From Fidelibacterota bacterium (GTDB lineage Bacteria; Marinisomatota; Marinisomatia; Marinisomatales; S15-B10), in assembly GCA_002715465.1 (NCBI GenBank), contig PAYY01000036.1, positions 1-25,497 of the forward strand: a stretch of 25,497 nt of DNA, read 5' to 3'. How positions within the stretch are numbered: position 1 is the stretch's first letter; each line of letters begins with the position of its first letter. The notes beneath the pieces are model-generated. The model had not been told where the DNA came from. It did no database searches and saw only the letters and a list, made by a program, of their open reading frames with translations. This document shows positions 1-6,163 of this stretch, piece after piece. Both the position numbers and the translations under genes were made by a program.

Positions 1-2
1 CT

Positions 3-200
3 AGTGCTACTATAATACCTATTGCTATGATCTTTCATGTTATGGGATGGACTCCGTGGAATAGTATCCTACAGATGTTTGGTGCTGCTGGATGGGTGTA
101 CGTTGGTACTAAGACAGGTGAACGTGCTTTGGTATTGAATTTTCTTCCACAGTTCTTTATTATAATACCAGGTCTTATTGTTCTTTGGTATACTAGATGA
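3..200 (+). CDS. Small membrane protein, 3' end only (partial)
   Basis: The reading frame is open from the left edge of the window to a TGA stop and encodes the last 65 residues of a hydrophobic protein. It shows two membrane-like segments separated by a short polar turn (VGTKTGERAL). The pattern GWTPWN, then LQMFGAAGW, then an Arg-Ala-Leu stretch, resembles a small two-helix membrane family that I have seen in marine phages and alphaproteobacteria, but I cannot name a function. The stop codon overlaps the next start in an ATGA arrangement, which implies translational coupling to the SGNH-like gene. The true start lies outside the window. Confidence 0.6.
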   Translation, partial: SATIIPIAMIFHVMGWTPWNSILQMFGAAGWVYVGTKTGERALVLNFLPQFFIIIPGLIVLWYTR

Positions 201-706
201 TTTATTTTGATGGTTGTTCTGTTACTATGGGAGCAGAACTTGATGATAAAGAAACTAAAAGATATAGTAGGTTAGTTGCTAATCATTTTGGAGTAGAGGA
301 TTATAATATTGCTGTAGGTGGTGGTAGTAACAGAAGAATACTAAGAAATTTACTGAGTCATGATCTGTCACAGTATGAGATGTTTATCATACAAATGACA
401 AAGAGAATGAGAACAGAGTTTTATAATAATGGGTGGCAAAGAATTCAGACATCAGTTCCTCATCCTTTTTTGAAAGACATGTACACTGATGAGTATGGTA
501 GGATAGATGAGATGATAATGTATCATGCCATCAAATCTATACTAAAAGATAAACCTCATTTTATACTATCAATACAACATGATACGAAGGTTCCTGTTGA
601 TTATGTTACCAATGATCCATATCCTAGAGCACCTCGTGGACACCCCAATGAAGAGGGGCATAAATTTCTTGCAAACCTTGTTATATCAAGGGTTGACAAT
701 ACCTAA
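197..706 (+). CDS. SGNH/GDSL-hydrolase-like protein
   Basis: The 169-residue protein begins with FDGCSVTMG, which fits block I of the SGNH hydrolase fold with Ser8 as the nucleophile. Gly-Gly-Gly-Ser-Asn at 41-45 fits the Gly/Asn oxyanion-hole blocks. Near the end, His149-Pro-Asn and Gly-His155 resemble the catalytic His block. The Asp expected three residues before that His is Pro146 here, so the triad may be incomplete or use another acid. Members act on esters of carbohydrates or lipids; the substrate here is unknown. The start overlaps the upstream stop by 4 nt. The last codons carry the -35 element of the gp32 promoter. The family call is moderate and the activity is not established. Confidence 0.6.
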   Translation: MIYFDGCSVTMGAELDDKETKRYSRLVANHFGVEDYNIAVGGGSNRRILRNLLSHDLSQYEMFIIQMTKRMRTEFYNNGWQRIQTSVPHPFLKDMYTDEYGRIDEMIMYHAIKSILKDKPHFILSIQHDTKVPVDYVTNDPYPRAPRGHPNEEGHKFLANLVISRVDNT

Positions 707-721
707 ATAGTATTGTATAAT
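693..721 (+). promoter_or_regulatory. Consensus sigma-70 promoter for gp32
   Basis: TTGACA at 693-698 and TATAAT at 716-721 are separated by exactly 17 bp, a perfect host-type promoter. The predicted start is near 728, giving a leader of about 22 nt that is almost free of G and should be unstructured. The spacer also contains CTAAATA (703-709), the same motif found before late genes in this window. The promoter overlaps the 3' end of the SGNH-like gene. Confidence 0.85.
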
Positions 722-749
722 ATACACAAATCCAACTAATACGACAAAT

Positions 750-1646
750 ATGTCATTCGCAAATCTGAAAAAGCAATCTCGCTTGGGCAGTCTTACTTCC
801 AAACTGACCACTGAGATAGAAAAAATGAATAAAGGAGGCACTGGTGGTGCTGACGAGAGATTATGGAAATTGGAAGTAGACAAAGCAGGTAACGGTTATG
901 CCGTTATTCGCTTCCTACCTGCACCTAACGGTGAGGAGTTACCTTGGGCGAAAGTATGGTCACATGCATTCCAAGGACCAGGTGGTTGGTACATTGAGAA
1001 CAGTCTTACTACTCTTGGTGGTAAAGATCCTGTCTCTGAGTACAACAGACTACTTTGGAACAGTGGGAACGATGCTGACAAGGATTTAGCACGTAAGCAA
1101 AAGCGTAAGCTTAGTTACATCAGCAACATCTATGTTGTAAAAGATCCAACCAACCCACAAAATGAAGGTAAGGTATTCTTATTTAAATATGGTAAGAAAA
1201 TCTTTGATAAGATTACTGCAGCAATGCAACCTGAGTTTGAAGATGAGGAAGCAATTGATCCATTTGATTTTTGGCAAGGTGCTAATTTCAAACTAAAAGC
1301 AAAAAATGTCGCAGGATATCGCAATTACGATAGTAGTGAATTTGCTTCTGTTAGCCCTCTTTTGGACGACGATGATGCACTAGAGGGACTTTGGAAGAAA
1401 CAATTCTCTCTTGCTGAGCTTGTTGCTGCTGATCAATTTAAGAGTTATGATGTTCTTCGTGCTCGTTTAGAGGCTGTTCTCCGTGGATCATTCTCTCGTA
1501 CTGAAGATGCAGAACTTGAAGATGAAAGTGAAGGTCGTGGAACACTTACTCCTGACATTAAGGAACCAGTTGCGGCTGCTCCAGTAGCATCTAATGATGA
1601 CGATGATGATACATTATCATATTTTGCTAAATTAGCAGCAGAATAA
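750..1646 (+). CDS. 32: gp32, single-stranded DNA-binding protein
   Basis: This 298-residue protein coats single-stranded DNA during phage replication, recombination and repair. The N-terminus has a basic stretch (KKQSR, residues 7-11) like the gp32 cooperativity region. The core has IRFLPAPNGEELPWAKVW, then WYIEN (80-84), SYISNIYVVKDP (122-133) and FKYGKKIFDKI, all matching the T4 gp32 OB-fold core. The C-terminus is acidic (five Asp at about 284-288), as expected for the domain that recruits replication partners. The zinc-binding region of T4 is present in outline, with His72 kept, but the three Cys are absent between residues 84 and 98. It is transcribed from its own sigma-70 promoter and followed by a strong terminator, so it is a single-gene unit. 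There is no clear Shine-Dalgarno. T4 gp32 represses its own mRNA through an unstructured leader, and the leader here would allow the same. Confidence 0.95.
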   Translation: MSFANLKKQSRLGSLTSKLTTEIEKMNKGGTGGADERLWKLEVDKAGNGYAVIRFLPAPNGEELPWAKVWSHAFQGPGGWYIENSLTTLGGKDPVSEYNRLLWNSGNDADKDLARKQKRKLSYISNIYVVKDPTNPQNEGKVFLFKYGKKIFDKITAAMQPEFEDEEAIDPFDFWQGANFKLKAKNVAGYRNYDSSEFASVSPLLDDDDALEGLWKKQFSLAELVAADQFKSYDVLRARLEAVLRGSFSRTEDAELEDESEGRGTLTPDIKEPVAAAPVASNDDDDDTLSYFAKLAAE

Positions 1647-1704
1647 AATAAGGGCAACGTCAATAAGTCCCCCCATCAAAGGGCCTCCAGTAAGGAGGAT
1701 ATAG

Positions 1705-1728
1705 AAGACTCCTTCGGGAGTCTTTTTT
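1705..1728 (+). terminator. Rho-independent terminator after gp32
   Basis: AAGACTCC (1705-1712), a TTCG tetraloop (1713-1716) and GGAGTCTT (1717-1724) form a perfect 8-bp hairpin followed by a T run. The T run overlaps the stop codon of the convergent gp53 gene (1727-1729), so the hairpin separates the two converging units. A smaller hairpin, CCTCC/GGAGG at 1684-1698, lies just upstream. On the minus strand the hairpin is followed by a weaker T tract and may act there too. Confidence 0.9.
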
Positions 1729-2374
1729 ATGGCATTGTGAGAGATAGATTCTCAGTTTGAATATTTCTTTCGTCAATATATTGAGAGGACTGTTGATAAG
1801 TCATAATATCTCTCATATCATTTAAGAATTGTGGTAAATATAATGGTTTTAGTAAATATATACTTCTTTTTTTATCATTTAAACGAACTTCATATTCATA
1901 GTTACTAATACCAACTACAGGGTTTAAAGTTGCTGTTGGTTCTCCTGGTTTTGGTATAGTAAATGTACTATCAACCACTTTACCTTTTGGAAGTATTAGT
2001 CTTTTGTTGGTATCTTTAACTTCTGTAGTTTCATAATGACGAACATTATTTAAAATTTCTCCATACTTATCAGAACAGAAGTACCATAGATCTCTATCTG
2101 AAAGTGGCCAATCTTGTCTTATATTAATAATACCAGCAGTCATACAGACTACCCAATCTAATTCCTGATCTCCATAAAATTCTTCTGCTACAATTTCAGG
2201 TCTATGTCCTTGAGGAATTTGATATTTATCAAAAATTGTGAGAATGTTATGAAGGTCATCTCTTAATTTAACTCTACGAAATAGATTCTTTACTTCAAGA
2301 TAATCTAGTGAGGATTTCTTATCAGTAAGAAAACTTTTATAGAATAGATTTGGTAATTCTCTGAAATATCCCAT
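1727..2374 (-). CDS. 53: gp53, baseplate wedge subunit
   Basis: The 215-residue protein resembles T4 gp53, the wedge component that links the inner baseplate to the hub. Diagnostic features are the N-terminal ELPNLFYKSFL, the RPEIVAEEFYGDQELDWVVC segment (about 59-78), which corresponds to the T4 RPEELANAIYGNPQLYWVLL stretch, and the C-terminal LPQFLNDMRDIM, matching the closing helix of the family. The length is close to the 196 residues of T4 gp53. It is the last gene of a minus-strand block after gp4, a 116-residue protein and gp48. Its start shares one base with the gp48 stop (position 2374), so translation is probably coupled. Confidence 0.85.
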   Translation of the reverse strand: MGYFRELPNLFYKSFLTDKKSSLDYLEVKNLFRRVKLRDDLHNILTIFDKYQIPQGHRPEIVAEEFYGDQELDWVVCMTAGIINIRQDWPLSDRDLWYFCSDKYGEILNNVRHYETTEVKDTNKRLILPKGKVVDSTFTIPKPGEPTATLNPVVGISNYEYEVRLNDKKRSIYLLKPLYLPQFLNDMRDIMTYQQSSQYIDERNIQTENLSLTMP

Positions 2375-3507
2375 TAGTATCCTACTCCTATTGCGCCATC
2401 AGCATTATCATAATCTTCATTGTATACTGGTGTAAGTTCTTGGAAACCAAGATTTATAGACATGGAGATTGGTGTTCCATCATGGTATGTGGAATAGTTA
2501 CCATCCGCAGTATAGTTAGTACTACAGTTTGTTAAAGCACATAACTTAAATCTATTTAAGAATGGATGCATTGCTGCTCCCTTTCTATATGAGATCTCAA
2601 ACATATTAGGTGATTTTAAATAAGTACCTTTTAATCTTGGCATCATATTCTGTTTAAATTGTCTTATAATCTGTTTTACTTCATCACTTTCTTCTTGATT
2701 TCTTGGTGTAAATTTAAATGTGAATTGAAATGATCTTACAGAAGGACCACTAAACAACATTTCCATATTAGGATTTATCATTTGTGCCGATTGTCTCATC
2801 ATTAATTGTTCTGGTGATATATTTGCTCCTGCCATACCAACTGCTTGTGCTGCTAGCCAAGAATTAAGAGCTTTTCTTGTTTGTGGATTAGTAAGTTCAC
2901 CTGCTAGATCTTTACCACCTTGAGCAAGAGCACCCATAAATCCTTTAATATTTTCTGCTCCCATAGCACTATCTACTGATCCAATTGCACCAGCATAAAA
3001 ATCATTTAATTTACTCTCACCATAATTGGCTGCGTTTGTATCTGCTATTGCTGCTGGAATTGGTAATAAGATTGTCCCAAGTTTATTTGTTAAAAGTTTT
3101 TTAGGACCACCAACTAATCTACTGTTCTGTGTTTTTTCTCTGAGTTTTTTTGGTGCGTCTTTTTCTCCTGTTACTGAAAGACCTTGAATTTTCTTAGAAC
3201 CTCTTTCATACCTGAAGATTTGAAACTGGATACAGTCTTGATCTTCATGTATGAATTCACTTGGATATCTAAGTGATTTAAATTTCTTTAGTCTATCTGG
3301 TACTTCTTTGATTTGATTGAATTGCTTCTTCTTTTTTTCTTTTACTTCCTGAGATTTACCAAGAGGAACATTTATACTTTCAGCATAAGTTTTTCCACCC
3401 AAAGGACTTGTTTTAAATATTTCACCAGTTACTACAGAACCACCAACAGATTTGTTTATTTCTTCTTTCGTATATTGCTTTTGATCTTTCCAATTAAGAT
3501 TGTACAT
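2374..3507 (-). CDS. 48: gp48, baseplate tail-tube cap protein
   Basis: This 377-residue protein matches the T4 gp48 family, which forms the cap on the hub from which the tail tube grows. The N-terminus is lysine-rich and low in hydrophobicity. A helical Ala/Gly-rich middle lies at about 150-235. The C-terminal half has MEMLFSGPSVRSFQFTFKF, then TPRNQEESDEVKQIIRQFK, a pattern shared by tube-like baseplate proteins. It ends with a Met-Ser-Ile-Asn-Leu-Gly-Phe-Gln-Glu-Leu strand. T4 gp48 is 364 residues. The start is an ATG 29 nt downstream of a CTAAATA late-type motif on the same strand. Confidence 0.8.
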   Translation of the reverse strand: MYNLNWKDQKQYTKEEINKSVGGSVVTGEIFKTSPLGGKTYAESINVPLGKSQEVKEKKKKQFNQIKEVPDRLKKFKSLRYPSEFIHEDQDCIQFQIFRYERGSKKIQGLSVTGEKDAPKKLREKTQNSRLVGGPKKLLTNKLGTILLPIPAAIADTNAANYGESKLNDFYAGAIGSVDSAMGAENIKGFMGALAQGGKDLAGELTNPQTRKALNSWLAAQAVGMAGANISPEQLMMRQSAQMINPNMEMLFSGPSVRSFQFTFKFTPRNQEESDEVKQIIRQFKQNMMPRLKGTYLKSPNMFEISYRKGAAMHPFLNRFKLCALTNCSTNYTADGNYSTYHDGTPISMSINLGFQELTPVYNEDYDNADGAIGVGY

Positions 3508-3536
3508 CTATTATCGACCTAATTTATTATTTTAAC

Positions 3537-3543
3537 TATTTAG
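3537..3543 (-). promoter_or_regulatory. Late-type promoter motif for gp48
   Basis: CTAAATA on the minus strand ends 29 nt before the gp48 ATG. The spacing is nearly the same as for the two motifs between gp4 and gp54 (30 nt each), which supports a real promoter element. It matches the general form of T4-type late promoters, a single AT-rich -10 element without a -35. Confidence 0.55.
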
Positions 3544-3544
3544 A

Positions 3545-3895
3545 TCAATAATTAAAACGAAATTTAGCAAAGGGTATTTTTTCAAGATCATTGATTTCAT
3601 CATTAGTAACTTGATAGAGTTGTCCGGCAATTTCATTCCATGTATATTGTCTATTTTCACCCCAATGGAAGTTAAGTCCACGGAATCCCCATGAGTAAAT
3701 CTTAGTTACTGCAACAAAAGGATTTTGATCAAATTTAATCTCAGGAGTTTTTGGATTATATACAAAGACATAGAATTCTCCCACATCTGGTATTGGTGTT
3801 ACAGTATCATTAAGTGCTTCCATTATTTCAATCATTAGATCATCAGGATCTTCACCACCCATTATACTTTGTGCTATTCCACTAAGACGACTCAT
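3545..3895 (-). CDS. Conserved phage protein of unknown function, 116 aa
   Basis: I do not recognise the family. The protein starts with a helical acidic segment (EDPDDLMIEIMEALND, about 15-30), followed by a beta-rich part with GEFYVFVYNPKT and an aromatic run around SWGFRGLNFHWGENRQYTW. It has no signal peptide or membrane segment. It overlaps the upstream gp4 gene by 4 nt and lies before gp48, so it is probably made late and may be a baseplate or tail-completion part. That role rests only on its position. Confidence 0.75.
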   Translation of the reverse strand: MSRLSGIAQSIMGGEDPDDLMIEIMEALNDTVTPIPDVGEFYVFVYNPKTPEIKFDQNPFVAVTKIYSWGFRGLNFHWGENRQYTWNEIAGQLYQVTNDEINDLEKIPFAKFRFNY

Positions 3896-4326
3896 TTGAT
3901 TCCTAGCTCATTTTCTGTCATAATTTTAAATTCCCATTCACGGTCATCACAAAAATTTTGTGCTGCTTCCCATTTTGCTTGATTTTTAGCATATTCATAA
4001 ACTTCATAGATATATCCTTTTGTCTTTCTTTTTGGTTTCTTTGGCTTCATTGTTTGTTTTAGTGGTTTAACTTCAATTAACATTTTTTTAATCTTACTAC
4101 CACGTTTTACTTTAATATAAAAATCTGGAAAATATCTATGGACTCTATTATCAACAGGAGAACGGTATGGTAGTGCTATTTCTTCACTATTCCACTCTAA
4201 AATATTAGCATTAGAATCACAGTATTGCATAAACTTTCTTTCCCAAAGTGACCTGTATATAATGTTTGTTGGATCACCTTTATATTTCTTGGGAAGTCTT
4301 GGTTTATATTTACCTTTATATGACAT
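3892..4326 (-). CDS. 4: gp4 head-completion protein (TnsA-nuclease-like fold)
   Basis: The 144-residue protein matches T4 gp4 (gp50/65), needed to complete DNA-filled heads before tail joining. The N-terminus has KYKGDPTNIIYRSLWERKF (14-32), then a segment with Glu43/Trp45, RYFPDFYIK (64-72) and LIEVKP (83-88). Glu29, Asp68 and Glu85-x-Lys87 fit the PD-(D/E)xK pattern of the TnsA-type nuclease fold that this family shares. T4 gp4 is about 150 residues. It heads the minus-strand operon and is driven by the mirrored CTAAATA motif 30 nt upstream. Confidence 0.9.
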   Translation of the reverse strand: MSYKGKYKPRLPKKYKGDPTNIIYRSLWERKFMQYCDSNANILEWNSEEIALPYRSPVDNRVHRYFPDFYIKVKRGSKIKKMLIEVKPLKQTMKPKKPKRKTKGYIYEVYEYAKNQAKWEAAQNFCDDREWEFKIMTENELGIK

Positions 4327-4366
4327 CTAAATAGTTATTATTAAAACCCTATAAAATATTTAGATG
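4324..4366. promoter_or_regulatory. Divergent gp4/gp54 control region, 10-bp inverted repeat
   Basis: CATCTAAATA (4324-4333) and TATTTAGATG (4357-4366) are perfect reverse complements. Each arm contains the start codon of one gene and the CTAAATA motif of the other. The plus-strand motif (4327-4333) lies 30 nt before the gp54 ATG, and the minus-strand motif (4363-4357) lies 30 nt before the gp4 ATG. An extra CTATAAAATA (4349-4358) sits between them, too close to gp54 to be its promoter. Confidence 0.65.
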
Positions 4367-5227
4367 GCAGCAATAATTCAAGATTTTAAGAATGATATTC
4401 TTAATAAGAGAGATTTTACAAAATTATCTCTTACTAACCAATATCAAGTTTATATCTCAGGTATCAATCAAGGATTGAGGGGTTATCTCCGTAGAAAACA
4501 TGGAGTTAGAAGTTATTGGATTAATGAGAATGTTGGATTAATGTGTAATGAAGCTACATTACCAACAAGTTCTTTTGCTGTGGCAGAAGTAAAGGACAAT
4601 TATCATGGTATCAATCAACAATATGCTCATACAAGATTATATACCGATAATGATTTTACTTTTTATGTTGATAAGAATTATAGAATGATTAGATTTTTCG
4701 AAGGATGGATGGATTATGTTTCTGGAGATAACAATAATCAAATTTCTGAAGAAGATAACAGGTATTATAGAAGATTTAATTATCCATTAGGTAGAGATGG
4801 ATATAAGAGTGATAATATGACCATTACTAAATTTGAGAGAGATCCTGCTTGGAAAAGATATACATTATTAACTTATAAGTTTTGGAATATTTTTCCAAAA
4901 TCAATGACTTCTATGCCAGTTACTTATGGTCCTGCTGATTTATTAAAAGTAACAGTCACTTTTGCATATGATCGTTATGTTGTTAAGAAGACATCTAGAA
5001 ATAGCGATAATACACTTTCAGATAGTCCTATAGGTGCAGTTGAGCAGGAAAATTGGATACCTAATTTTGATGAATCAACATTAAAAGATAGATCCCCAGG
5101 ATTTTCATCATATGGTGGTGGACTTGGTGGTCGTGGAAATAGTATTGATGGAGCAATAGGAGACTTTACTCCTCCTGGTAGTAGTGGAACTTTAGGTAGT
5201 GGTAGTGGGGGTGGAACTCCGGCATAA
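4364..5227 (+). CDS. 54: gp54-like baseplate tail-tube initiator
   Basis: This 287-residue protein has the tube-fold hallmarks shared by T4 gp54, gp48 and gp19: NQYQVYISG early, a loop with GLMCNEATLPTSSFAVAEVK (about 57-76), DFTFYVDKNYRMIRFFEGWM (about 96-115), and a late strand TVTFAYDRYVVK. T4 gp54 (320 residues) sits on the gp48 cap and starts tube polymerisation. The last 50 residues are a Gly/Ser-rich tail, probably flexible. It is the first gene of the plus-strand tail operon. A tail-tube protein gp19 is the main alternative, but gp19 is normally beside gp18 and much shorter, so gp54 is preferred. Confidence 0.75.
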   Translation: MAAIIQDFKNDILNKRDFTKLSLTNQYQVYISGINQGLRGYLRRKHGVRSYWINENVGLMCNEATLPTSSFAVAEVKDNYHGINQQYAHTRLYTDNDFTFYVDKNYRMIRFFEGWMDYVSGDNNNQISEEDNRYYRRFNYPLGRDGYKSDNMTITKFERDPAWKRYTLLTYKFWNIFPKSMTSMPVTYGPADLLKVTVTFAYDRYVVKKTSRNSDNTLSDSPIGAVEQENWIPNFDESTLKDRSPGFSSYGGGLGGRGNSIDGAIGDFTPPGSSGTLGSGSGGGTPA

Positions 5228-5235
5228 ACCGTCTA

Positions 5236-5244
5236 TATATAATA
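5236..5244 (+). promoter_or_regulatory. Possible late-type promoter before gp26
   Basis: TATATAATA lies 23 nt before the gp26 ATG in a 40-nt intergenic gap. It includes TATAAT (5238-5243) but there is no -35 element at the right distance. It may be a late promoter variant or only AT-rich spacer. Confidence 0.35.
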
Positions 5245-5267
5245 CTACTGATTTGTCTTAGGATATT

Positions 5268-5990
5268 ATGCCTTTACCAAAAATTGCTACTCCAACATAT
5301 GAGTTGGAATTACCTTCTAGTGGAAAGAAAGTTCGATATCGACCCTTTTTAGTTAAAGAAGAAAAAATCTTAATAATGGCTCTTGAATCTCAAGATATGA
5401 AACAGATTACAAGTGCTATTACAACTGTTCTTAAAGATTGTATTCTTAGTAGAGGGATTAAAATTAAAGACCTAGCAACATTTGATATTGAATATTTGTT
5501 TTTAAATGTTCGTGCTAAATCAGTTGGAGAAACAGTTGAAGTTAATGTAACTTGTCCAGATGATGATGAAACTCAAGTTCAAATGGAGATTGCTATTGAT
5601 GAGATTCAGGTTCAAAGAGATTCTGATCATACAAATTTAATTAAACTGGATGATAATTTGTCTATTGAAATGAAATATCCTTCTTTTCAAGAATTTATTA
5701 ATACTAATTTTGAATTTAATGAGGATGAAAGTAATGTTGATAAATCTTTTGATGTAATTACTGCTTGTATAGGACAGGTGTTTACTGAAGAGGAATCATG
5801 GTCTGGATCTGATTGTACTAAGAAAGAATTAAAAGACTTTGTAGAATCTATGAATTCAAAACAATTTAAAGATGTTGAGAGTTTCTTTACTACAATGCCT
5901 AAACTTTCTCATACAATAAAAGTTAAGAATCCTAATACAAAAGTTGAAAGTGAAGTGGTATTGGAGGGATTAGCATCTTTTTTCAGCTAG
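5268..5990 (+). CDS. 26: gp26-like baseplate hub assembly protein
   Basis: The 240-residue protein fits the T4 baseplate protein family that includes gp26. It starts with PLPKIATPTYELELPSSGK, a typical opening, followed by YRPFLVKEEKILIMALES (about 25-42) and a middle acidic beta region with a CPDDDETQ turn. The C-terminal half is helical. In T4 the 26 and 51 products help assemble the hub, and they are thought to chaperone the tape measure. The last codons contain the slippery heptamer T-TTT-TTC (5978-5984). A -1 shift there bypasses the TAG stop and adds 59 residues, giving a 298-residue product. Confidence 0.75.
   Translation: MPLPKIATPTYELELPSSGKKVRYRPFLVKEEKILIMALESQDMKQITSAITTVLKDCILSRGIKIKDLATFDIEYLFLNVRAKSVGETVEVNVTCPDDDETQVQMEIAIDEIQVQRDSDHTNLIKLDDNLSIEMKYPSFQEFINTNFEFNEDESNVDKSFDVITACIGQVFTEEESWSGSDCTKKELKDFVESMNSKQFKDVESFFTTMPKLSHTIKVKNPNTKVESEVVLEGLASFFS
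5978..5984 (+). other. Putative -1 ribosomal frameshift site
   Basis: In the gp26 frame the codons read TCT TTT TTC AGC TAG, so the heptamer T-TTT-TTC has the canonical X-XXY-YYZ form. Slipping back one base continues into a frame with no ATG, GTG or TTG between its upstream stop (5951-5953) and the first recognisable residues of its conserved-looking product. A 9-bp stem begins 2 nt downstream. Confidence 0.65.
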
Positions 5991-6163
5991 CTCTGGCACA
6001 TGAGAATTTGGAAAATTATTATAAAGTTAATTTTGCTCTCATGCAACACCATAAATATTCATTAACAGAGCTAGAAAATATGATACCTTGGGAAAGGGAA
6101 ATTTATGTGACTCTTTTACAACAGTATATTGAAGAAGAAAATCTAAAGCAACAACAAACTTAA
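5984..6163 (+). CDS. gp51-position extension of gp26, made by -1 frameshift
   Basis: This 59-codon frame follows gp26 in the -1 frame and ends in TAA immediately before the tape-measure start. The product opens with QLALAHENLENYYKVNF, then a helical part with YSLTELENMIPWEREIYVTL, and ends in a Glu/Gln-rich helix. It reads as a real protein, with aromatic and charged residues spaced like an amphipathic helix pair. No good independent start exists: the only in-frame options are TTG 6008, which keeps most of the domain, and ATG 6041, which removes its first 19 residues; neither has a Shine-Dalgarno. The place between gp26 and the tape measure is that of T4 gene 51, and in lambda the equivalent chaperone is the frameshifted gpGT. 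The coordinates mark the extension only. Confidence 0.6.
   Translation, partial: QLALAHENLENYYKVNFALMQHHKYSLTELENMIPWEREIYVTLLQQYIEEENLKQQQT
5987..6074 (+). other. Candidate frameshift-stimulating RNA structure
   Basis: CTAGCTCTG (5987-5995) is perfectly complementary to CAGAGCTAG (6066-6074), a 9-bp outer stem. Inside it, CATGAGA (5999-6005) pairs with TCTCATG (6037-6043). The outer stem starts only 2 nt after the slippery heptamer; opening its first three pairs gives a spacer of 5 nt, in the usual range. Confidence 0.45.

Noticed and set aside
737..745. TAATACGAC, identical to the start of the T7 RNA polymerase promoter
   Set aside because: The following bases do not match the rest of the T7 promoter and the phage is a T4-like myovirus with a clear sigma-70 promoter there; chance in AT-rich sequence.
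3313..3522. Plus-strand frame opposite the start of gp48
   Set aside because: Phe-rich antisense of Lys-rich codons; no support.
6050..6057. CATAAATA late-type motif within the gp51-like frame
   Set aside because: It is 106 nt from the tape-measure start and inside coding sequence; unlike the others it has no nearby gene start.
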